Positions 48,513 through 56,941 of a stretch of DNA of 64,000 nt are shown here, piece after piece. The DNA comes from an uncultured archaeon (GTDB taxonomy: Archaea > Nanobdellota > Nanobdellia > Pacearchaeales > GW2011-AR1), in contig CABMGE010000027.1 in assembly GCA_902385625.1 (NCBI GenBank), forward strand, positions 1-64,000, written 5' to 3'. The notes beneath the pieces are model-generated. The model searched no databases and was not told the DNA's origin. It worked only from the letters and a program-made list of their open reading frames with translations. Each line of letters starts with the position of its first letter. Position 1 is the stretch's first letter. Both the position numbers and the translations under genes were made by a program.

Positions 48513-48559
48513 TTATTTACTCTCTCCCCGAATATTGAGAGGGATAAAGAAAAATAAAT
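48513..48559. repeat. Dispersed palindrome (TTTCTTTATCCC family), copy 3, inverted
   Basis: Reverse complement TATTTATTTTTCTTTATCCCTCTCAATATTCGGGGAGAGAGTAAAT. Confidence 0.5.
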
Positions 48560-48609
48560 AGTTTTTAGAGGTTATAATTTAATTAAAGACCATAATAATT
48601 CATCAGAGA

Positions 48610-49401
48610 TTATTTCTTTTCTTCAAGCACAGCCATCACACCAAGATGATCTGAAACTTTCCTGTCAAGAACATAATAATCTTTAAACTCAAGTTTAGGT
48701 GAAGCAAATACCCAGTCAATCCTCTTCCTAGGTTTTCTTGAAGGAAAAGTTTCAAGTCCTTTTTCCAAAGGATTATATGCATTTATATTAAGACCAGTAC
48801 AAATCTTGTCCAGAAGTTTTTCTCCATTCCATTCAGAGTTAAAATCTCCTCCAACTATAAGGGGCATTTTTCTTGTCTCTTCGTGAATAGTCCTTACAAG
48901 AGAGTATGCATTTTTTTGTCTTGCTCTTTTTGGGAAAAGATGAAGAGCTACAAAATGAGCAGAAACAAAATCAATAGGATGTTTATGAAATTCAGGAATA
49001 TTAATAGTTCCCTTGGTAAAGCCCTTTCCTCTGAAAGGAATAGTATCAAAAAAATTGTAAGACAGAGAATTTTTAACAGGATATTTGGAAATTATTGCAG
49101 TACCATATAGAAAAAAATTATTTTCAGGATCTATTTTAGCATCTTCACCGGAAAAATAAGGATATCCTGAAATTTCTGATAGTTCAGAAAGATGATCAAA
49201 TCTTCCAGAAAGTATTGAATATCTCTCTGCCTCTTGCATAAGGATTACATCCGGACCTTCATGATTTATCATATCAGATACCTCGCGAAGATTATCTCTT
49301 ACTTTTTTTCTAGAAACAATTGGTTTAAAGAGATAAGGCGGACATATCCCCCTTCCATGATAAAGATTAAGACTCATTACCTTAAGATAAGATTTCATCA
49401 A
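48610..49401 (-). CDS. Endonuclease/exonuclease/phosphatase family protein
   Basis: VMSLNLYHGR, VILMQEAERYS, IVGGDFNSEWN, RIDWVFASPKL, DHLGVMAVL. Confidence 0.9.
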   Translation of the reverse strand: MMKSYLKVMSLNLYHGRGICPPYLFKPIVSRKKVRDNLREVSDMINHEGPDVILMQEAERYSILSGRFDHLSELSEISGYPYFSGEDAKIDPENNFFLYGTAIISKYPVKNSLSYNFFDTIPFRGKGFTKGTINIPEFHKHPIDFVSAHFVALHLFPKRARQKNAYSLVRTIHEETRKMPLIVGGDFNSEWNGEKLLDKICTGLNINAYNPLEKGLETFPSRKPRKRIDWVFASPKLEFKDYYVLDRKVSDHLGVMAVLEEKK

Positions 49402-49443
49402 ATTAAACTAACTAAACCATTTATAATATTTTTGATGATATAG

Positions 49444-49746
49444 TCATATAAACCTATAACCATACTTATTCAAATCAACCTTCCCATGTTTAACTTCAAC
49501 CCTGTCTTTTTTTAAAAGTTCAATTTTCTTTTGAACTCCTTTTGCATATCCACCAATACTGCCATTACTGCAAACAACCTTGTAACAAGGAATATTAATT
49601 AAATCGCAATTTTTATGCATTGCATTCCCAACAGCACGATAGGCTCTTGAACCAAGTTTTCTTGCAATCTCCTTATAGGTTACAACTTTTCCTTTTGGAA
49701 CCTTTTTTAAAAGCAAATAGCATTTATTATTAAAATTTTTAATCAT
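49444..49746 (-). CDS. MGMT-family DNA-binding-domain protein with PCYKVV active site
   Basis: VPKGKVVTYKEIARKLGSRAYRAVGNAMHKNCDLINIPCYKVVCSNGSIGGYAKG. Confidence 0.88.
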   Translation of the reverse strand: MIKNFNNKCYLLLKKVPKGKVVTYKEIARKLGSRAYRAVGNAMHKNCDLINIPCYKVVCSNGSIGGYAKGVQKKIELLKKDRVEVKHGKVDLNKYGYRFI

Positions 49747-49794
49747 TTTTTATGAGTAAATTTTTAGTATGGAATGAATTTAGATTAAAATTTT

Positions 49795-49858
49795 CTATTT
49801 TTGATCAAATTTACTTTGGTAAAAATAGCTAAATTATCTAACTTATGACAATAAGTTA
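49795..49858. repeat. Double-hairpin intergenic element, copy C
   Basis: CTATTTTTGATCAAA-TTTAC-TTTGGTAAAAATAG, 10-nt spacer, TAACTTAT-GACA-ATAAGTTA. Confidence 0.55.
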
Positions 49859-49899
49859 TATACATCAAATTATTTAAACCATATCAATATGAATAATAT

Positions 49900-51600
49900 A
49901 TGAAAGAAAGAAACCTCGCAATAACTATAACTTTAATTTTAGCAATACTTGGAATAATTCTAGGAGTTTTATTTTCATCAGGAATCTTGTTTTCAAATAA
50001 TTTTACAAATAGTTATTATGAGTTTAATTTTTACAAATCAGACTTAAAAATAAATGGAACTCATGTAGAAGAAAAACTTTACTATACTCCTGATAAAAAT
50101 TACCATACATTATTTAGAAATTTCGAGTCATTAATAACACCTAAAGGAGATTATTCTGTTAAAAACTCAGTTATTATAAATTCAGTAAATTGTGGGGCAG
50201 GAAATCCCTACTATAAGATATCAGGTTCCTGCTATACAATGCCTGATTTTCAAACACAAAATTCTTGTAAGCCTTATACTGAAAATAATGAATATGGTTG
50301 TACATTTGGAGATACTCTGGGTTTTGAAGAAGGAAATAACTTTTGGATTTCTTCAGAGTTCACATTAAACCCAGATAATCTTTTTAAAATAAATGGAAAA
50401 TACTACATTAAATTTATAGCATACGGAAGAAATAAGCACAAAACATTAACAACAGAGGATAATCTTAGAATCACAGGTAATGCAGTTTATACAAATAAAT
50501 ACCTTTCAAAAGAATATGTTATAATCTATATACCTTATGAAGGGGAAATAAATAATTTTAACATAATTGAAAAACCGAATTTTGAATATGACTCAATTCC
50601 CAAGAAAAAGCAAAGCATGATTATTATCATAATAACCAGCATATTCTTTATTCTACTGCATCTAATTCCATCAGTATTATTCTTCTGTTCCTGGTACTTT
50701 TTTGGAAAGGAATTAACAGAAGAAGATGTTCCAAGTCAACTAAGCCAGAGCCCAACTGACAGAAAACCCTGGGAAGTAGCCAGCTTTTTTAATCCCCCTT
50801 TTGGAAGAATAGACTCAAATTTCTTTTCAACAATGCTCTTTGATTTTTATAGAAGAAAAATTATTGATTTAAAACTTGTTAAAAAATTTTTTGGAAACAA
50901 TCTATTAATCAAAATAAATGAAAATAAGGCAACAAATTTAGATAACATAGAAAAAGAATTCCTAATAATTCTTAAAAAATTAAAAGAATCATGCCCTAAA
51001 AAAGAAGTAAGTAATGATTATTTTAACCTAAACAAATCATTAAGTTCATATAAAACAAAATTGGAAATGAGTTCTATTTATCAGACTTTTCAAAAAAGCA
51101 TTGATGAAGAATCAAAAAAATATCTTGAGAAAAAAGGACTTCCTTTTTTTATGATTTCAAGTTTGATTCTATGTTTTATTTCTTTTTTCACAGTTATAAC
51201 CATATTCTTTTTATCATTTATATCAATATTTATAGTAATTATTTTGTCTGTTGGAAGTTCTCTTCTGATAAAATACAAAAAAGATTTTTATATAGAATAT
51301 CAAAAATGGCAATCATTCAAAAAATGGCTTAAAGGTTCTCCTGCAATGAGGGAAAGTAAGTTTAAAGGAGTGGTATTATGGGAGAAATATTTGGTTTATG
51401 GAACAGCTCTCGGAGTGTCAAAACAGGTTTTAAAAGAATTAAAAAATGAAGGAATAATAGACGATAGAAGATATAATTTTTATTCAGGAGTCTATGTAGC
51501 ATCAAATTCATTTGCAACTTCCTCAGGTGGAGGCCATGGCGGAGGATTTGGAGGAGCAGGCGGAGGAGGAGTTGGCGGTGGTGGCGGTGGCGGAAGATAA
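49900..51600 (+). CDS. DUF2207-like membrane protein with Gly-rich C-terminus
   Basis: N-terminal TM, ectodomain, central TMs, EEDVPSQLSQSPTDRKPWEVASFFNPPFG, C-terminal GGGHGGGFGGAGGGGVGGGGGGGR. Confidence 0.8.
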   Translation: MKERNLAITITLILAILGIILGVLFSSGILFSNNFTNSYYEFNFYKSDLKINGTHVEEKLYYTPDKNYHTLFRNFESLITPKGDYSVKNSVIINSVNCGAGNPYYKISGSCYTMPDFQTQNSCKPYTENNEYGCTFGDTLGFEEGNNFWISSEFTLNPDNLFKINGKYYIKFIAYGRNKHKTLTTEDNLRITGNAVYTNKYLSKEYVIIYIPYEGEINNFNIIEKPNFEYDSIPKKKQSMIIIIITSIFFILLHLIPSVLFFCSWYFFGKELTEEDVPSQLSQSPTDRKPWEVASFFNPPFGRIDSNFFSTMLFDFYRRKIIDLKLVKKFFGNNLLIKINENKATNLDNIEKEFLIILKKLKESCPKKEVSNDYFNLNKSLSSYKTKLEMSSIYQTFQKSIDEESKKYLEKKGLPFFMISSLILCFISFFTVITIFFLSFISIFIVIILSVGSSLLIKYKKDFYIEYQKWQSFKKWLKGSPAMRESKFKGVVLWEKYLVYGTALGVSKQVLKELKNEGIIDDRRYNFYSGVYVASNSFATSSGGGHGGGFGGAGGGGVGGGGGGGR

Positions 51601-51660
51601 GTTTTCACATTCTTAAAGCATAAACAAAATAGAAATATCTCTCTAACTAAGACTTACTTT

Positions 51661-52056
51661 TTACAATCCATCAATAATTCCCTTAAGATTATAAGAAGTT
51701 ATATAATTTTTATCTATATCATTTATTGATCCAGGGTTGCGCTTTAAAAAATTATCAGGACAAAGTACAAGTCGTTCCGGAGTATAATTAAGCTTTTTAT
51801 ATTTCTCTCCAGAGATTAAATGATCTCCCTCTGAATTTTCTTTAAATCTAACTCCAAATAAAGTAGGAGGATTATTTGAAATAAGAAAACCAACTAACTT
51901 TTCACCAACTATAACTCTTCCTTTAGTATTTTTGTCTCCAGAAAGAACATTCGTAATTAAAACACTATCAACAAGCTGTGAAAGATCAGAATAATCACGA
52001 ATAGGTTGTATTTCACTTCTTCCTAAATTAAGCCTATAAGTCTCAACAGTTGACAT
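51661..52056 (-). CDS. Hypothetical protein, AAA operon gene 8
   Basis: 131-aa ORF, 8 nt after the preceding gene. Confidence 0.75.
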   Translation of the reverse strand: MSTVETYRLNLGRSEIQPIRDYSDLSQLVDSVLITNVLSGDKNTKGRVIVGEKLVGFLISNNPPTLFGVRFKENSEGDHLISGEKYKKLNYTPERLVLCPDNFLKRNPGSINDIDKNYITSYNLKGIIDGL

Positions 52057-52064
52057 TTTTACTC

Positions 52065-52898
52065 CTATTCATTTTTTATATGAAGTCCTGAAACATAAAT
52101 TAATGCTTCTTTACTCATATAATCAGTGAGTAGTCTCATTTGTATTAATTTCTCTGTATTTAACCATTCACTTGCTTTGCTAATATTCTGCTTGTTATAC
52201 ATATCAAAACCAAGTTCATCAAATCTCTTGAAAAGTTTAGAAAGTTTTTCAGTATTTTCATGAAAATTATTTGCATTTTCTTTTCTCTCATTCTCATAGA
52301 GTTTCATAAATAGTGAAGAATAACCGCCAATATTTAATCTATTTAAATCAAAACCAAGGGATTTTAGAGAATTTAAATTATTTTCAGAATGTTGAAATAA
52401 TCTTTGTGCAGAACTTATACTGTCATCTTTATTGTTGTCATAAATATTTGCTGCAAAATTAAGATAAGAATCATTAGAAAATACATAAACCCTGTTATCA
52501 GGAGTATTATGATACTGATTTAAGGGTTTTCCAAAATTAGAATTAAGAGTCAAGCTATCTCTAACTAAACCTTTTTCTAAATTACCAACATTTGTTAAAT
52601 GGCCAAGTAAATTTGAAAAAAGTTTAAGTTTATTATTGGAAATGGCATTTTTATAAAAAACAGAATAATAAACAGGACTGTCCACAGGATAGTTGGGAAA
52701 AACAACTGCATCTAAAACATTTGCAATCGGAAGAAGATCTTCAATTTTTACTGCATGCATGTCTTTTTTAGAAAGTCCTTCAAGATACTCTAAAAAACCT
52801 GCATCTTCTTCAAATCTTCCAAGTCTTTCTCGAAGTTTTTCATTTTTGTCTTTAGATAAAAATAATTCAAGTCCCTGGCAAGTTTGTTCCAGATTCAT
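52065..52898 (-). CDS. Hypothetical alpha-helical protein, AAA operon gene 7
   Basis: 277-aa ORF; 4-nt ATGA overlap with the 618-aa gene. Confidence 0.78.
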   Translation of the reverse strand: MNLEQTCQGLELFLSKDKNEKLRERLGRFEEDAGFLEYLEGLSKKDMHAVKIEDLLPIANVLDAVVFPNYPVDSPVYYSVFYKNAISNNKLKLFSNLLGHLTNVGNLEKGLVRDSLTLNSNFGKPLNQYHNTPDNRVYVFSNDSYLNFAANIYDNNKDDSISSAQRLFQHSENNLNSLKSLGFDLNRLNIGGYSSLFMKLYENERKENANNFHENTEKLSKLFKRFDELGFDMYNKQNISKASEWLNTEKLIQMRLLTDYMSKEALIYVSGLHIKNE

Positions 52899-54751
52899 TG
52901 TTCCTCCACCTCTCTAATTTCTTCAAGTCTTTCAGAAATAGACTTTTCATGTTTTCTATTTCTTAAATATCCAATTCCTTTTTTTCCTCCGTAATATATC
53001 CCAAATCCAGCTCCAGCATAAATCATAAGCCATGGAAGTAAACCAAGCTGTATTCTTTCTCGAAGTAATGGAGAAGACTTAAATTGATCTTTAAATTCAT
53101 CAGAAATTCCATATTCTCTTGCCAAATCTTCCGCATAAGGTCTTCCTGTTGTTGTAAGTATTCTTATAATATCATGTTTTGCAGCAAGAGTTGATTCCTG
53201 GGTTAGTGCTCTGCTTAAATTCTGGATATTTAAATCTTCAAATAACATAATATCACTTCTCTGATCATTAATAAGCCCTAAAAGTGAATGCTTTCCATTT
53301 CCGCGATGAACCTGGTCAGGAATCATATTTTCTATTGCAGCACAAAGCCTGAATAATTTTTTCCCCTGGTTAGTATCTTTTGAAGGAGACATAAATGAAT
53401 AATTTATAGTAAATGTAGTATCTTGATCAAGCCTTGAGTCTCCAGATAACTGCTCGATTTCCATTCTTTCATCATGAGTTGTTCTGCAAACAACACTCCC
53501 GATTAGTTCTTTATTTTTATCTATTTTCCCATCTCCATTTAAATCAAGATAATAAGAATATAAAATATCTTGGCCATATCTTAAAACAAAGTCACCAATT
53601 GTAATTTTTGCTATATCTCCAAATTTATCTCTGAGTGTATATCCGCCGTTGTTGTATTTATCAAAAGGATAAAGAGTATCGTCTCCACTTCCAAAACTAA
53701 ATTCACTAAGACCAGGATATCTTCCAGGCCATAAATCCCACTGATTATCTATTCTAAGCCTTTTTTCGTCTCTTGATCCTATCCAATAATGAAGTGCTCT
53801 TTTAAAAAAACCAGGATTCTCTCCAAGATAAACAGTGCCACCCTGAGGCAATATTTTCAAATATCCATCTTCAAAAGTAGAATAAATTGTTTTCTTACTC
53901 ATTTTCTCTTCAATAGCACGAATCTCATTAACAAGATCTTCTCTTTCTTTTCCACCAGTTGCTTCAGAACTGTCTATTTTCCTTATTTTATCTAAAAGTT
54001 CTTTTGCAAGTTGATTATTATTCGGATCTTTTCCATAATCTTCAAGTGAGGTTCCAGATCTAAAAGTTTCTTTTCCAAAAAACCAGCCTAAAGGAATAGT
54101 TCTTCTTTCAACAAGTCTGTTTATAACTTCCCGAGTTTTATCAGGATGATCAATTACATCAATGTCTATTTCAGTAAGTCCCCTTTCAGGAGCAGTTTTA
54201 TAAACAACATAATTTTGCGGAGATTTTGAATTAGAACCTAAAACAACCTCTGCAAACTGTTCTCGAAAATTCAAGCTTCCACCAATTCTAAGTCCAGCCT
54301 GAAATTTCTCAGGTTTTTGAGTTGATGATGCAATTCTTATTTTTTGGGAATTATCAAGATTATAGTAATCGATATCTCCTCTTCTCTCTCTTGTTGCTTC
54401 AAATAAATAAGTTCCAACTTTACTTTCAACTCCTCCACCAGCATAAAATTTTGTAACAGACTCTCTGTCTGCCCTTGTACCAGTACTTTTATCTTTATTT
54501 CCTGCAACATAAGTAACATTAGAAGATCTGTATAAAACATTTCTTTCAGGATAATTTTGTCTTTTTGTAAGAAAATCTTTTGTTAAATAAAGACTAGCTG
54601 CTCCACCAATTAAAGCAACAGCTGCTCCTGCATAAGCTGCCCTTTTCAAATATTTTTTTGCATTGCTCCATCTACCTTCAGGTCTTTCCTCAAGAGGTTT
54701 TTCTCTGTTTGCTTTTATTTTTGCGAGTCTATCGCTAATGCTTTCTTCCAT
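52895..54751 (-). CDS. Two-TM protein with large predicted extracytoplasmic domain and EF-hand/dockerin-like loop, AAA operon gene 6
   Basis: TMs YAGAAVALIGGAASLYL and LLPWLMIYAGAGFGIYYG; DLNGDGKIDKNKE; matching SISDRL/SISERL tails. Confidence 0.82.
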   Translation of the reverse strand: MEESISDRLAKIKANREKPLEERPEGRWSNAKKYLKRAAYAGAAVALIGGAASLYLTKDFLTKRQNYPERNVLYRSSNVTYVAGNKDKSTGTRADRESVTKFYAGGGVESKVGTYLFEATRERRGDIDYYNLDNSQKIRIASSTQKPEKFQAGLRIGGSLNFREQFAEVVLGSNSKSPQNYVVYKTAPERGLTEIDIDVIDHPDKTREVINRLVERRTIPLGWFFGKETFRSGTSLEDYGKDPNNNQLAKELLDKIRKIDSSEATGGKEREDLVNEIRAIEEKMSKKTIYSTFEDGYLKILPQGGTVYLGENPGFFKRALHYWIGSRDEKRLRIDNQWDLWPGRYPGLSEFSFGSGDDTLYPFDKYNNGGYTLRDKFGDIAKITIGDFVLRYGQDILYSYYLDLNGDGKIDKNKELIGSVVCRTTHDERMEIEQLSGDSRLDQDTTFTINYSFMSPSKDTNQGKKLFRLCAAIENMIPDQVHRGNGKHSLLGLINDQRSDIMLFEDLNIQNLSRALTQESTLAAKHDIIRILTTTGRPYAEDLAREYGISDEFKDQFKSSPLLRERIQLGLLPWLMIYAGAGFGIYYGGKKGIGYLRNRKHEKSISERLEEIREVEEQ

Positions 54752-54771
54752 TTTGTATTTTAAGCTCCTTG

Positions 54772-55635
54772 TTAATATTTGTCGTATTTACTTCTAAGAT
54801 CTGCTCTTTCTTTATCTCGTGCATCTTTCTCAGCTTGTATTCTTGATTGTCTTCTTTTTCTTAATGCATCAACAGCAGAACTAAAAGTATTTCCAACACT
54901 TTCAACAGCATCAGCTATTTTCTCTCCATAGTTATTCACAGGTTTAGCTTCAGAATCAGATTTAATATCTGTACCATCAGCGCAAACATTTGCTTCTATA
55001 ACTTCAGGAGTTATTTCTATTTTAGCAGTAGGGGAATAATTTCTTATGATCTCAAGCAACTTTCCATCAGCAGTTAACTCTTTTGCCATTTTATCAAGAT
55101 CTTTTTCATCTCTTGATCTTGTAATAACATCTTTTGCATAAACTAGTCCTCGTCCAACCTGAAATCCAGCCCATAAAGATGGTGCCTGATAAAATGTTTC
55201 TCCAAATGCAACAACTCCGTCTCCCTTTCCAGTTAAAAGACTTGATGCAACTACACCAATATCTCCTAAAAATTCAAGGCCAAACGCAGCAGTTAATTTT
55301 CCTCTCCATGAAAGATTGTTTATTCTTTCATCTTCTTTATATGATTCAACAGTATCTTTAACTCTTGCATAAAAAGACTGAGTTTTTGGTTCAGAAGATA
55401 TTCCGTTTCTTGTAAAATAATCTCTTGCTTTCATAACTGAATCACAGAATCTTTCTTCAGATGAATTAGATTCAACTGAATTATTTGCAATATATTCAAG
55501 TGCTTCAACTTCTGCAAGTTTATCTTTTACTCTCTGTTCAGTATATCTTGCTGCATTTCTAGAGAACAATCTATCTCCAATTGTAATAGAAACTCCTGCA
55601 AGAAAATGTGCAGACGCTTCATTATACCATGTCAT
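54772..55635 (-). CDS. Hypothetical protein, AAA operon gene 5
   Basis: 287-aa ORF; central hydrophobic region; charged C-terminal tail. Confidence 0.78.
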   Translation of the reverse strand: MTWYNEASAHFLAGVSITIGDRLFSRNAARYTEQRVKDKLAEVEALEYIANNSVESNSSEERFCDSVMKARDYFTRNGISSEPKTQSFYARVKDTVESYKEDERINNLSWRGKLTAAFGLEFLGDIGVVASSLLTGKGDGVVAFGETFYQAPSLWAGFQVGRGLVYAKDVITRSRDEKDLDKMAKELTADGKLLEIIRNYSPTAKIEITPEVIEANVCADGTDIKSDSEAKPVNNYGEKIADAVESVGNTFSSAVDALRKRRQSRIQAEKDARDKERADLRSKYDKY

Positions 55636-55636
55636 T

Positions 55637-56941
55637 TTACTTAATACCTCCTTTCAAGGAACTTAAAACTTGAGAGCAAACATATCTTTGTCTGTTAAGT
55701 GGAAACCCTGGAAAATCAACTCTGAATTTTCTTGGATTTGATTCATAAACTCTTGTTACATCACTGGAATCAAGTTCCGCAAGCATATGATTAACTATTT
55801 CAGGCTTTCCAAAAGGCTTTTTTGTGGCAACAGAAAGTTTTAATTTTGTTTCAGGAGTTGTATGTTTTACTGCATCTTCAATTTCAGTGCTGGTATTATC
55901 CATAAGGCCTGCAATGTTTCTAAGTTCTCTCCAGCATTCAGGAAGTTTTCCAGAGTGTTCAATTACTTTCCTTTTCTTTTCATAAGGAGGAAGACTAACA
56001 ACATCAATACCTTCTTCTAGTAAAACTTCATTTTCAATTTCAGAAATTCTCTGTTCAATTAATCCAGAGTCATATTTCAAAAATTTATATCTATGTAATG
56101 TTTTAAGCAAATCTTTATCATGAAGGTCAAGGCCAATTACTTCTTCTCCAAGATCCCTGACTTCTCCCTGATGGTGAAAAACATAAATAGCATTTAAGTC
56201 ATCATCATTTTTGAAATTTCTAAGGCTATGGATTCCTCTAAAAAATTCAACATAAAAACAATGAACTTCTCTTTTGATTGGAAAAATATCTGAAATATTT
56301 CTAAGATCTACATTTCCAACTTTTCCAACAAGACCCCTCATTTGGGAAATATATTCCTCATTTAATGCATTATCAGTTCCAAAACTGTTTTTTTCTCCAA
56401 GTCTATCAGACATTTCCTTAAGTTGCCCCATTAATTGTCCTGCTCCATCAAGACTATCAAGGCTTATTTTAACTGTTCGAAGTTGCATTAAATCATAAGG
56501 TGATTGAAAAACAGTTATTCCATTATCAAGTTCTCCAAATAAAGCATCTGACTGGGTTAAATCTTCAATAGTATGTCTTGCCTGACGATAAACCTCATCA
56601 TATAATCCCTCTTCATAAGAAGTTTGAGGTGCAATTAATGGAGCATCTTTTTGATCAGGAGACAAAACAATCATATATCTATTTGCAGATTTTATATTAA
56701 GATAATTTTCTCCAAATTCAAGCCTGTCTTGATATTTTCTTTTTAAATGATCACATACTTCAGGAGAAAGTCCTCTTTTATCAACTCTAAATGAATCAAG
56801 TTCACTTTCAAAACCAAAAACTTTTGAAAGAACTGCATTATATCTTTGAGCAAGTTCTCCATCTACATGAAAAAGTCCTTGATTAATAAGTCCAAGCTTT
56901 TCAAGATCAATATCCCTTTCAGGAATAATTATGTCAGTCAT
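55637..56941 (-). CDS. Hypothetical protein, AAA operon gene 4
   Basis: 434-aa ORF; 4-nt ATGA overlap with the AAA gene. Confidence 0.8.
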   Translation of the reverse strand: MTDIIIPERDIDLEKLGLINQGLFHVDGELAQRYNAVLSKVFGFESELDSFRVDKRGLSPEVCDHLKRKYQDRLEFGENYLNIKSANRYMIVLSPDQKDAPLIAPQTSYEEGLYDEVYRQARHTIEDLTQSDALFGELDNGITVFQSPYDLMQLRTVKISLDSLDGAGQLMGQLKEMSDRLGEKNSFGTDNALNEEYISQMRGLVGKVGNVDLRNISDIFPIKREVHCFYVEFFRGIHSLRNFKNDDDLNAIYVFHHQGEVRDLGEEVIGLDLHDKDLLKTLHRYKFLKYDSGLIEQRISEIENEVLLEEGIDVVSLPPYEKKRKVIEHSGKLPECWRELRNIAGLMDNTSTEIEDAVKHTTPETKLKLSVATKKPFGKPEIVNHMLAELDSSDVTRVYESNPRKFRVDFPGFPLNRQRYVCSQVLSSLKGGIK

